Below, piece after piece: positions 18,721-26,597 of a DNA stretch of 64,000 nt. The DNA comes from Chloroflexota bacterium (GTDB lineage Bacteria > Chloroflexota > Dehalococcoidia > Tepidiformales > Tepidiformaceae): NCBI GenBank assembly GCA_026705605.1, contig JAPPAK010000006.1:248001-312000 (forward strand), written 5' to 3'. Made by a program: the position numbers and the translations under genes. How positions within the stretch are numbered: position 1 is the first letter of the stretch; each line of letters opens with the position of its first letter. Under the pieces are notes generated by a model. It was not told the DNA's origin, made no database searches, and saw only the letters and a program-made list of their open reading frames with translations.

Positions 18721-18757
18721 ACGACCCCGTCAGCGCGCTCGCACTGTCGGAGCGGCC

Positions 18758-20503
18758 CTACCGCGATCCCTTCACCTGCACCGTCACGATGTCGAGTCCG
18801 TAGTACTTCTGGTGGTGCACCGAGGAGGCGTAGTGCCGCAACAGCCGCAGCGAGATCTCTCCCTCCTGTAACCCCTCCGACTCCTCCTCCAGGAACGCTA
18901 GCCGGTCCTCGAGATTTTCCTCGTCGAACACCGCAAGGAACTCCATCTCCACCGTTCCCGCCTCGGGGCGTGCCGCGATGATGAGGCGGGGCGCGTCCTT
19001 CGCCTCGCTGTCGTCCCCTTCCGGCAGCAGGCTCATCAGCGTCTCCTCGGCGGCCGACCGCAGCCGCTCCGTCGAGTCGTCGTTCCACCCGAGGCTGCCG
19101 GCGATCCCCCGCACGAACGCGTCGATCTCCGCCAGGGAGTCGTTGTGCAGCTTCGACTGCAGGCGGCCCCCCTTGCGAGGACTTGTGAGGTCCAGGAAGA
19201 GCGTCATCACCACCGCCGCCACCGCGCCGATCAGCATCCCGTTGTCGAGCAGCCGTCCCCACGTCCCCCCGATCAGGTCCGCGAAGATCGTCTGGTGCTC
19301 CACCCCCGCCCCGAGCGAGAACGCAATGCCGACGACCAGCATCTTCTGCGCGGTCAGCCCATCCTGGATCACGGTGCGGATGCCGGCGACGAACAGCAGC
19401 GCAATGGCGGTCAGCAGAAACGCCCCCATCACGGGGTTCGGGATCGTCAGCACCAGCGCCGGCAGCTTCGGAAACAGCGCCAGCAGAACGAACGCCCCGC
19501 CGATCACGTAGCCCACGTTGCGCGAGGCCACCCCCGTCAGGCTCGCCAGCGACACGCTCGTGGAGGAGAACACCGTCGTCGGGGGCGTCCCTGCGATTCC
19601 CGACAGGAAGATGCCGATGCCGTTCGTGTTGAGCGACCCCTGCACCAGTCGGAAGTCCGTCACCCGTGGCTCCCGTCGCGAAGCTCCCTGCATCGCCACG
19701 CTGTCGCCGATGTTCTTGACGCCCCCCACGAGCGTGATCACGACGAACACCGGCAGCAGCGCCCAGAACTCCGCCCCGGGCGTGAAGTCGAAGCCCGGGA
19801 ACCCGCTCCCGTCGGGGATGCCCGCCCAGGCCGCATCGAGCAGCGGCTGCGGGTCGTACGCTCCGAACAGGGCCGCCACGACCGTTCCCACGCCGATCCC
19901 GATGAGGGGCGACCACAGCCGCCACCGTCCCGAAGCCCGCAGCGCCATCGCCGTGGCCACGGCCAGCGTGATCAGCGCGACGGTCGGGCCCGTGGCGCCC
20001 GGAGCGTCGGCCGGCACTTCCTGCACCCGGTCGAGCGCGATCGGCAGGATCGTCACCGCCAGCAGCATCAGCACCGTGCCCGAGACGACCGGCGTGATGA
20101 TGCGCCGCAGCAGCGGCAGCCAGATGGCCAGCGCGATGTAGAAGAGCGACGCCACGACGATCAGGCTTGCCAGCAGCGAGGGACCGCCCCCTTCCAGCGC
20201 CAGCACCGATACCGCCACGAAGTTGGGCGTGGCCCCCATGATGAGGATGTGCCCCGCCCCGAGCCGCCCAATCCGCGTCGCCTGCAGCGCCGTCAGCACA
20301 CCCGCGATGATCAGCGCCGCGAACACCGCCCAGGAGAGGTAGCTATCGTCCTGGCCGCCGGCTTTCGACGTGATCGCCACGACCAGCACCAGCGGCGCCA
20401 CAGCCAGCATGACCCCCTGGAGCCCCACGCTGAGCGCCACCAGCGGCGGGCACGAGTCGTCCGCCTCGTACTGAATCGCGTCGTTGACGCCGCCTGCCTG
20501 CAT
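18758..20503 (-). CDS. NCS2 nucleobase:cation symporter with C-terminal ATPase-like domain
   Basis: Membrane transporter of the xanthine/uracil/ascorbate (NCS2) family, 581 aa; normal members are about 430-460 aa. Some 12-14 hydrophobic segments run to about residue 430, with VGGVKNIGDSVAMQG and the GIAGTPPTTVFSSTS motif in the substrate-binding helices. After LFLDLTSPRKGG comes a cytoplasmic domain of about 140 residues. Its LRSAAEETLMSLL and ISLRLLRHYASSVHHQKYYG resemble, weakly, the N-box and end of RsbW-like HATPase domains; the ATP-lid glycines are not obvious. AGGAG lies 5 nt before the ATG at 20503. Substrate uncertain. Confidence 0.85.
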   Translation of the reverse strand: MQAGGVNDAIQYEADDSCPPLVALSVGLQGVMLAVAPLVLVVAITSKAGGQDDSYLSWAVFAALIIAGVLTALQATRIGRLGAGHILIMGATPNFVAVSVLALEGGGPSLLASLIVVASLFYIALAIWLPLLRRIITPVVSGTVLMLLAVTILPIALDRVQEVPADAPGATGPTVALITLAVATAMALRASGRWRLWSPLIGIGVGTVVAALFGAYDPQPLLDAAWAGIPDGSGFPGFDFTPGAEFWALLPVFVVITLVGGVKNIGDSVAMQGASRREPRVTDFRLVQGSLNTNGIGIFLSGIAGTPPTTVFSSTSVSLASLTGVASRNVGYVIGGAFVLLALFPKLPALVLTIPNPVMGAFLLTAIALLFVAGIRTVIQDGLTAQKMLVVGIAFSLGAGVEHQTIFADLIGGTWGRLLDNGMLIGAVAAVVMTLFLDLTSPRKGGRLQSKLHNDSLAEIDAFVRGIAGSLGWNDDSTERLRSAAEETLMSLLPEGDDSEAKDAPRLIIAARPEAGTVEMEFLAVFDEENLEDRLAFLEEESEGLQEGEISLRLLRHYASSVHHQKYYGLDIVTVQVKGSR

Positions 20504-20535
20504 CACGGCTCCTGGCCCGGCGTTGGGTCTCCGCG

Positions 20536-20541
20536 CTTATA
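20536..20541 (-). promoter_or_regulatory. TATAAG -10-like box of the NCS2 permease gene
   Basis: TATAAG on the minus strand lies 32 nt before the ATG, giving a leader of about 25 nt that includes AGGAG. No clear -35 was found. Confidence 0.4.
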
Positions 20542-20603
20542 CGCCCGCGACCGCCGCCGCGTCCACGACGCGACGCACGGTCAGGAGGGCCGGTGGGTCC
20601 GCG

Positions 20604-21941
20604 TTACCGCTGGCCGAACTCCAGGTTCAGCTCCAGCAGCCCGAGCATCACGCCCGGCTGGTGGCGCAGGTCGTTCTTCCCCGGGGCCAGCCGCAGGTCG
20701 TCCAGCCGGTCGAGAATCACGTTGGTCGCGATGTTCTGCTCCAGCCGCGAGAGCCCCGCTCCCGGACACGACCGCGGCCCCTGCCCGAAGGTCACGTGCC
20801 GCCCCGGGCTCGGGCGCGTCAGGTCGATCTCTTCCGCGTTCGGGTACTCCTCTTCGTCGCGGTTCCCCGCGCCGTAGCGCAGGTGGATCACCGACCCCGC
20901 CGGGATCGTCACGCCCTGCACGACGATGTCCTTGATCGGCCGGCGCCCCGAGAGGCCCTGAGTCGGCGCGTACAGGCGCAGGCACTCCTCCACGAAGAAC
21001 CGCACCTTCGAGCGGTCCGCGCGAAGCTCCTCCGCCAGATCCGGCTTCTGCGCGAGCACCATCGCCTCGGCCGTCAGCGCGTACTGCGTCGTCTCGTTGC
21101 CGCCGATGTGCATCCCGTAGGCGACGCTCACCACCTCGGCGTCGGTGAGCGGGCGCTTGTCGTCGCCGTACTCCACCTGCGTCAGGTAGGAGATCATGTC
21201 GTCCTTCGGGTTCTTCCGCTTCTCGCGCACGTGCTTCCCGATGTACTCGTGGAAGGCCGCCAGCGTGCGCGCATTCTCCGCCTCGTCCTCCTCCGGCAGC
21301 AGGTTCCGGTGCGTCGAGCCGAACACGAAGCGCCGCACCTGCGCCTCCTCCCACTTCCGCAGGGTGGGCATATCTTCCAGCGGGAACCCGAGGATGGTCG
21401 TGATCACCATCTGCGGCAGTGGCGCCGCGAACTCCGTCACGTACTCGACCGAGCCCCGGTCGATCCAGCGGTCGATGAGCTCGTTCACGAAGCCCGTGAT
21501 CATCTCGGTATTGCGACCGGCGCCCACCGCCCCCACCCACGGATTCGTGAGCTGCTCGCGGTGCCACCGGTGCTGCTCCATGTTCGGGCGCAGGCTCAGG
21601 CCCGCGTCGATCGCGTCCCCGTGACCCTCCTCCAGGAGGATCTCCCGTTCCACTTCCTGCCCCGCGTTGCGCTGGCCGTAGTTGAGCGGGAAGGTCTCCG
21701 TGTCCCGCACGATGCGCGCCACATCCTCGTACTTCGTGAGGATGAAGCCGTCCTTGTCCGGCGTATCACCGCCCCCCGGGATGCGCAGCACGGGCGCGTC
21801 CTTGTGCAGGATCCGGTACGCGTCGAACCAGTACTCCTGGCTTCCCGGCGCGAACAGGTCCACGTCCTCGACGCTGAACGGGCACTGCGCCTCCGCATCC
21901 ATCATCGCCTTGTCGCGCTTCGACATCATTTCAGTAGTCAT
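20604..21941 (-). CDS. cytochrome P450
   Basis: Soluble bacterial cytochrome P450, 445 aa, a heme-thiolate monooxygenase that needs ferredoxin partners not found here. The I-helix oxygen-binding motif is GMHIGGNETTQ, the K-helix ExxR is ECLR, and the heme-binding loop is TFGQGPRSCPGAGL with the axial Cys. The start at MTTEMMSKRD removes a 56-residue basic extension that is not P450-like and leaves GGGGG upstream. Its neighbours are lipid-type catabolic genes and a reverse transcriptase. Sterols, alkanes, terpenes or xenobiotics are all possible substrates. Confidence 0.93.
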   Translation of the reverse strand: MTTEMMSKRDKAMMDAEAQCPFSVEDVDLFAPGSQEYWFDAYRILHKDAPVLRIPGGGDTPDKDGFILTKYEDVARIVRDTETFPLNYGQRNAGQEVEREILLEEGHGDAIDAGLSLRPNMEQHRWHREQLTNPWVGAVGAGRNTEMITGFVNELIDRWIDRGSVEYVTEFAAPLPQMVITTILGFPLEDMPTLRKWEEAQVRRFVFGSTHRNLLPEEDEAENARTLAAFHEYIGKHVREKRKNPKDDMISYLTQVEYGDDKRPLTDAEVVSVAYGMHIGGNETTQYALTAEAMVLAQKPDLAEELRADRSKVRFFVEECLRLYAPTQGLSGRRPIKDIVVQGVTIPAGSVIHLRYGAGNRDEEEYPNAEEIDLTRPSPGRHVTFGQGPRSCPGAGLSRLEQNIATNVILDRLDDLRLAPGKNDLRHQPGVMLGLLELNLEFGQR

Positions 21942-22122
21942 CAGAACCCCCGCCGGGCCAGATCGGCGGCCACACGTAACCCATACCGGCCCGGAATGCC
22001 CCCTATCGTACGCCTCCGGGAAGGGAGCGTGGCGGCTGGGGGCAGTTGTCGAACCCGGGGCATGCGACCTCTTCGGCGAGGCGGTTCGGAGAACACCACT
22101 TGGGAACACTTCGGAGTGTGAG
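21942..22122. other. intergenic region between reverse transcriptase and P450 genes
   Basis: These 181 bp hold no supported gene. On the minus strand a short CGGGTTCGACAA at about 22047-22058 resembles a tRNA T-loop, but the surrounding bases do not make a cloverleaf. The region marks the downstream edge of the low-GC reverse-transcriptase segment and could hold a non-coding RNA partner. Confidence 0.3.
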
Positions 22123-23676
22123 TCACAAGGGATTCGCCTGGGCCCAGTCGATCACCGCCTTCTCCAAGACATCGAGCTGTTGACGCTGAGAGCGATACCA
22201 GTTCTCGTGTTCATCAACCGGTAGGCAACTGGCCCCTGCGAGGAACGCCCGCTTGTCCCATGGATCGAATGATGTCACGCGATCCTTTCGGCTTCGAAAC
22301 CAGTAGTCCCTCTTTGCCTTCGCAAATGCCAAGATGAGCTCTCTCCGCGAGACGCCCTCCTGAGTCCCAGAGTAAAGAGGGCCGAGTCGTTCCCCTACCC
22401 CCCAGTCCTGTCCATCCGCTAGCAGGTCGAAAATCCACGTTTTGTGAAACTCCAGCTGGGACGAGTCCGGACTGCTCAGGAAGTCAACCAACTGACTGCC
22501 GATGCCGTGGCGAGCAACTTGGTCCAGTCCGCTGAGTCGTCGTAGATACTGGACCACGTCAGGAATGACTGTGAAGAGAGTATCCAAATTTTCTAGCAGT
22601 TCATCAAGGCAAGATTGATCGTTGATCTGGGCCAATCTTCTCAGTAAAAACCTAGTCATTTTCTGATCGATTTCACGGAGGTCGAACTGCTCTTGAAGGA
22701 GCTCCCCAAGATTCAGAGAGTCCACCATCTCCTTATGCTCATCATCCAAGTCTTCATAGTCTATGTCCTCGTAAGGACTACTTACCCCTATTTCGTGGAG
22801 GAAAGAGTCGAACTTTTCCGAGAGATTGGAGACTTCGCGAGACTCCTCGGTTCCACAGTACCTATTCCTGAATTCAGCACTCGGTAGAATGCGAGTCTTT
22901 TCCTGCTGAAGAGTGAGGCCGTGGTTAGCAAACAGTGCATTGGCTAGGGCAACTAGCTGTTGGTAGGCTTCGTTTCGTGACCTTGCGAATATCCTGTAGT
23001 CGTCCATATAACGGACAAAGGTCACGCCCTCCGATAACAACATGCGATCGACATCGTTAATGGACACCTCGGCAATGAGGCGAGACGCGGAAGGGCCGAC
23101 CGGTATGCCATACGACTGCCGCTGCGTCCAGCTCTTCAACAGTCTGGTGAGGCCGCGCACGTGGCCATCCTTCGCCGTAGCTGTGGAAACAGCTCCCTCG
23201 ATGCGATGGTGATAGAGACGAGGGAAGAAGTCGGCGATGTCAGTGACTACCACATAGGGGAACCGCCTTGACAGTCGACGGGAACGGTTTTGAAACGCCG
23301 TGAAGCCAGCCACTCGGTCGTACAGGGTCCCCGCTGGGTCCGGTTGGAATCTGTACGACATGGCGACATCACGGCTACAGCGAGAAGCCTCGAAGTCCTC
23401 CCCGAGTTCGTATACGAGGGCAGTGAAGACCAGGAAGTCCAAGGGGTCTAGTTGAGTCGCGAGCCGGAAGCCGTAGCGCCCCTTGGAACTCAAGGTGCGT
23501 CGAAGTGGGCGGGACACCCATGCTTCGACATCCTTGGAAGCTAAGTGGCTGCGAACCGTTGGCCAGTCCGCCTTGATGGCAGCGTATTCAAACACCGGTG
23601 GGAAGATGTCTGTGTCGCCCTCGGCAAGGGCGTGCTGCAAGGCCCAGTCAAGGCTGGCTGGATTGAGTTTCGTCAT
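22123..23676 (-). CDS. stand-alone reverse transcriptase, possible phage-defence type
   Basis: RNA-directed DNA polymerase of 517 aa. RT motifs are intact: motif A VVVTDIADFF (Asp146), motif B QSYGIPVGPSASRL (residues 188-200), motif C RYMDDYRIF (YMDD at 223-226) and a motif-D-like LTLQQEKTRIL. The N-terminus has GDTDIFPPVFE (20-30), a signature I recall from stand-alone bacterial RTs, including unknown-group types linked to phage defence; this is not verified. No intron maturase or endonuclease domain is present. Residues 270-517 are helix-rich and acidic, of unknown role. G+C is near 50 percent, far below its neighbours, which suggests transfer. The ATG follows the enoyl-CoA hydratase stop by 5 nt, with no clear Shine-Dalgarno. 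Retron, group II intron or DGR roles are unsupported. Confidence 0.88.
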   Translation of the reverse strand: MTKLNPASLDWALQHALAEGDTDIFPPVFEYAAIKADWPTVRSHLASKDVEAWVSRPLRRTLSSKGRYGFRLATQLDPLDFLVFTALVYELGEDFEASRCSRDVAMSYRFQPDPAGTLYDRVAGFTAFQNRSRRLSRRFPYVVVTDIADFFPRLYHHRIEGAVSTATAKDGHVRGLTRLLKSWTQRQSYGIPVGPSASRLIAEVSINDVDRMLLSEGVTFVRYMDDYRIFARSRNEAYQQLVALANALFANHGLTLQQEKTRILPSAEFRNRYCGTEESREVSNLSEKFDSFLHEIGVSSPYEDIDYEDLDDEHKEMVDSLNLGELLQEQFDLREIDQKMTRFLLRRLAQINDQSCLDELLENLDTLFTVIPDVVQYLRRLSGLDQVARHGIGSQLVDFLSSPDSSQLEFHKTWIFDLLADGQDWGVGERLGPLYSGTQEGVSRRELILAFAKAKRDYWFRSRKDRVTSFDPWDKRAFLAGASCLPVDEHENWYRSQRQQLDVLEKAVIDWAQANPL

Positions 23677-23681
23677 TTGCG

Positions 23682-24488
23682 CTACGGCCGCGGTGACCCG
23701 TACACCGACTCGATCGACTCCCCTGAGTCGAAGCGATCCTGGATGTCCCCCATCGTCGCGATTGCTTCTTCCGTGCCCACGACCGTCTGGAAGAGGCGCT
23801 GTTCGTTCGTCAGCGCCTCCGAGAGCCCCAGGTCGTCGTTGTCGATCAGGATCTGCTTGAGCGTCGCCAGCGCCTGCGCCGGGCGGTCGGCAAGGCGGTC
23901 CGCCCAGTCCAGCGCCACCTCCACCGAGGTGCCGTCCGGCACCACCCGGTTCACCCCGCCCAGCTCGTAGATGCGCTGCGCCGTCATGGGCGTGCCGTCG
24001 AGCACCATCTCCGCCGTCGCCGTGCGCCCGATGATGCGCGCCAGCCGGCTCGTCCCGCCGATGCCCGTCGTCAGCGCGATCTGGACCTCCGGCTGCCCGA
24101 AGCGCGCCTGCTCCTCCGCGATGCGCAGGTCGCAGGCCCACCCCAGCTCCGCCCCGCCCCCGGAGCAATCCCCGGAGATCGCCGCGATTGTCACGACCGG
24201 CGTCTTCGCCAGCTCCTGCAGGCAGACGCCCCAGCCGCCGCCCGTTCCCGTCGTCGGCTCTCCGATGACCGTGTTGCGAAGGTCGCGCAGCCAGGCGTGC
24301 TCGTACCAGTGCCCCGGCGTCCCCGAGGCCAGCACCGAGACCCGGGCGCCCCCCTCGCGCGCCTCTACCAGCGCGTCCCCCAGCTGTTCCACCCCCTCCC
24401 ACGAGCCGTGGTTGTTGATGTCCGGGTTCGACATGGTGATCAGCGCGACCCCTTCGCGCGGTCGCTCAAGGGTGACGATATCGGGCAT
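23682..24488 (-). CDS. enoyl-CoA hydratase/isomerase family protein
   Basis: Crotonase-fold protein, 268 aa, acting on acyl-CoA thioesters. The start at MPDIVTLERP is set by GGAGGAGG about 8 nt upstream. The oxyanion-hole region AAISGDCSGGGAELGWACDL is recognisable, as is QPEVQIALTTGIGGTSRLAR. The first oxyanion segment (VSVLASGTPGHWYEH) departs from the usual GxxFxAGxD, so substrate or reaction may differ from classical hydratase. The reverse transcriptase gene begins 5 nt after its stop, and the nitroreductase gene lies 69 nt upstream. Probably part of a degradative acyl-CoA pathway. Confidence 0.85.
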   Translation of the reverse strand: MPDIVTLERPREGVALITMSNPDINNHGSWEGVEQLGDALVEAREGGARVSVLASGTPGHWYEHAWLRDLRNTVIGEPTTGTGGGWGVCLQELAKTPVVTIAAISGDCSGGGAELGWACDLRIAEEQARFGQPEVQIALTTGIGGTSRLARIIGRTATAEMVLDGTPMTAQRIYELGGVNRVVPDGTSVEVALDWADRLADRPAQALATLKQILIDNDDLGLSEALTNEQRLFQTVVGTEEAIATMGDIQDRFDSGESIESVYGSPRP

Positions 24489-24557
24489 GGCAGAGCCTCC
24501 TCCTGCGAGTTCCCGAACGATACAGGAGGGCACCCGCCGGCCGAGGTTGGGAAACGG

Positions 24558-25253
24558 CTACGGGCGTTCCTGCTGATTCCCCCACGTGTCGAAGTGCACG
24601 ACTTGCTCGACCGGCATCCGGCGCGGCTGCGAGAAGCGCCCGCGGATCGGGTACCCCAACGGCACGATCGCGACCGCCGTCGACCCTTCCGGCAGCTCCA
24701 GCAACTCGTCCAGCCTGGGGCCAGTCCCGAACGTCGTGAGCGGAGCGCCGATGCCGTAGGCCCGCGCCGCCAGCGCCAGGTTCTGGATGGCCCCGAAGAT
24801 GAAGCCTCCGTAGGTCATCCCGGTACGCGTCGACTCCGGCCCTCCGGCCACGCCCGTGAGCACCGGCACCATCAGCACCGGCGCCTCGCCGATGTGGTTC
24901 GCCAGGTACGTCACCGAGCGCAGCCCCGAGGCGTCGAGTCCCGTCTCCGCGTCCACAATCCTGTCGAAGTCGGAGAACTGGACGCGGCCGCCCCCTTCGA
25001 GCGCGGCCGGGTCGGCGCGCCCGTAAGTCGCCTCGAAGACGCCCTTCCACCACTCGGCGATCTGCGCCTTCTTCGCCTCGTCGCGCACGACCACCCAGCC
25101 CCAGATCTGCGAGTTCCCGCCGGTCGGCCCGCGGATGGCTGCGTCCAGCAGCTCCCACAGGATCTCGTCGGGAATCGGGTCGGACCCGAGGAAGCGGCGG
25201 GCGGGAGTCGAGTGGATCGCCTCCAGCACGTCGAGCGGTTCGCGTTCTGCCAT
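24558..25253 (-). CDS. nitroreductase family protein
   Basis: FMN-dependent nitroreductase-fold oxidoreductase, 231 aa. The N-terminal FMN-phosphate segment is HSTPARRF, followed by IRGPTGGNSQIWGWVVVRD. The C-terminal half has GMTYGGFIFGAIQNLALAARAYGIGAPLTT and IVPLGYP, typical of the family. AGGAG precedes the ATG. It sits among flavin monooxygenases and an enoyl-CoA hydratase. Members reduce nitro groups, quinones or enones, or supply reduced flavin; the native reaction cannot be told from sequence. Confidence 0.9.
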   Translation of the reverse strand: MAEREPLDVLEAIHSTPARRFLGSDPIPDEILWELLDAAIRGPTGGNSQIWGWVVVRDEAKKAQIAEWWKGVFEATYGRADPAALEGGGRVQFSDFDRIVDAETGLDASGLRSVTYLANHIGEAPVLMVPVLTGVAGGPESTRTGMTYGGFIFGAIQNLALAARAYGIGAPLTTFGTGPRLDELLELPEGSTAVAIVPLGYPIRGRFSQPRRMPVEQVVHFDTWGNQQERP

Positions 25254-25283
25254 CGTGTTGCTCCTGTCTCGTCGGACCGCGGG

Positions 25284-26516
25284 CTAGGCCCGGGCCAGCT
25301 CGGTGTAGTTGATTGCGGGGTCGTGCCCCACGAAGGTCTTGCCGAGGTCCTCGTAGTGCCGCCACGTGATCAGCGTGTGCGTCGCCGACTGCTGCGCGTC
25401 GCGCATCTGGCGCTCGAGCGGGCTCTCCATGCGGCTGCCGGTCGTGCCCGCCGTGTTGTTGATGATTCCCACCACGGAGCGCACCGCCTGGGCCGCGTGC
25501 GCACAGGCCAGGTACGCCTCCCGGTAGACCTCCCAGTCGGGCGTCAGCCGCCCGCCTTCCGAGGCTCCCGGCCCGAGGTTGGCCTCTAATGCGTCCTGCG
25601 TCTCCAGCATGAACGTGCGCGCCGCCATGTACGTCGCCTGCGCCTCGCCGATGCGGTAGTGCACCTGCGGCATGTCCATCAGCGGTGAGGCAAGCCCCCA
25701 GGGCGTCTTCTTCTGGGCCAGGTCGATGAATGACTCGATCGCCGCCTTGCAGACTCCTAGTGCAACCGCCGACTTGGTGTATACGGCGTGGCAGGGGTTC
25801 CGCAGGGTCGGGCAGTCCCACTGCCGGCTCGGGGCCAGCGCCCGCCCCGGCAGCAGGTGCTCCGGCGGAACGTAGGTGCCGTCCATGCGGATGTCGTGGC
25901 TGCCGCTCCCGCGCATCCCCGCTGAGTTCCACGTGTCGATGATTTCGAAATCCTCGCGGGGCACCAGGAAGGAGTTCTCCGCCCCCTCCCCCGTCGCCTC
26001 GTCGACGACGAAGGGCGAGATGACGAAGGCCCAGGTAGCGTTGTGGCACCCGCTCGCGAAGGCGCCCTGGTAGCTAAGCCGCCAGCCGTCGCCCTCGCGC
26101 CGGGCCGTTTGGCCGGGGTTCGGACCGTTCGGCGTCCCCAGCCCGCCAACGACGACCGCATCCCAGTCGTCGAAGACCTTGTCGGCGAGGGCGCGGTCCA
26201 TCTGCCGCAACACCAGACCGTTGGTCTCCGAGTGAATCTGCACGATCCAGCCGACCGACCCGTCGATCGCGGCGGCGGCCTCGATAGCCTCGATCTGCTC
26301 GCGAGCGCTCAGGTTCTCGCCGCCCAGCTCCCTCGGCACCGCCATGCGGTAGAGGCCCTGGCCGGCCATCTCCTTCGACCCCCAGGCGGGCATGTGGCGC
26401 AGTTCCTGTGCCTCGTCGCCTGCCTTCTGCAGCGCTTCCGCGATGCTCGCGACGCGGTCCAGGATCGGTGTCTGCTCGATCTCGTCCCGCCGCTCGGTGA
26501 TCTCGGGTCGCACCAT
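25284..26516 (-). CDS. acyl-CoA dehydrogenase-fold flavin monooxygenase (copy A)
   Basis: Flavoprotein of 410 aa with the acyl-CoA dehydrogenase fold, most like the oxygenase components of two-component monooxygenases (HsaA/HpaB-like group) because of WRLSYQGAFASGCHNATW and the C-terminal Acyl-CoA_dh_2-type helical domain. The N-terminal domain begins MVRPEITERRDEIEQTP. It is a close paralogue, of the same length, of the gene directly upstream. A reduced-flavin supplier would be needed and the adjacent nitroreductase could fill that role (inference). Likely function: hydroxylation of an aromatic or cyclic substrate during catabolism. Confidence 0.85.
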   Translation of the reverse strand: MVRPEITERRDEIEQTPILDRVASIAEALQKAGDEAQELRHMPAWGSKEMAGQGLYRMAVPRELGGENLSAREQIEAIEAAAAIDGSVGWIVQIHSETNGLVLRQMDRALADKVFDDWDAVVVGGLGTPNGPNPGQTARREGDGWRLSYQGAFASGCHNATWAFVISPFVVDEATGEGAENSFLVPREDFEIIDTWNSAGMRGSGSHDIRMDGTYVPPEHLLPGRALAPSRQWDCPTLRNPCHAVYTKSAVALGVCKAAIESFIDLAQKKTPWGLASPLMDMPQVHYRIGEAQATYMAARTFMLETQDALEANLGPGASEGGRLTPDWEVYREAYLACAHAAQAVRSVVGIINNTAGTTGSRMESPLERQMRDAQQSATHTLITWRHYEDLGKTFVGHDPAINYTELARA

Positions 26517-26545
26517 GCCGCCCTCCGGTCCGTGAATGCCGCGCG

Positions 26546-26551
26546 ATGATA
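26546..26551 (-). promoter_or_regulatory. TATCAT -10-like box of monooxygenase copy A
   Basis: TATCAT lies 29 nt before the ATG within a leader almost identical to that of the upstream paralogue, including the GGAGG Shine-Dalgarno region. It was evidently duplicated along with the gene. Confidence 0.45.
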
Positions 26552-26557
26552 CGGGAG

Positions 26558-26576
26558 CCCCGCGCTAGCGGCGGGG
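26558..26576 (-). terminator. hairpin between the two monooxygenase paralogues
   Basis: CCCCGC (26558-26563) pairs with GCGGGG (26571-26576) around a 7-nt loop, just upstream of the copy A -10 box and 22 nt after the copy B stop. It lacks a T-run, so terminator function is tentative. Confidence 0.4.
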
Positions 26577-26597
26577 TCCCGACCTGGAGCGTCCGCG

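Noticed and set aside
22040-22070. tRNA-like T-loop (GGGTTCGACAA) on the minus strand next to the reverse transcriptase gene
   Set aside because: The bases on both sides do not form T, D, anticodon or acceptor stems, so neither a tRNA gene nor an attachment site can be supported.
22123-23676. Group II intron, retron or diversity-generating retroelement
   Set aside because: No maturase or HNH domain, no intron RNA end motifs, no msr/msd-like inverted repeat next to the gene, and no template/variable repeat pair were seen.
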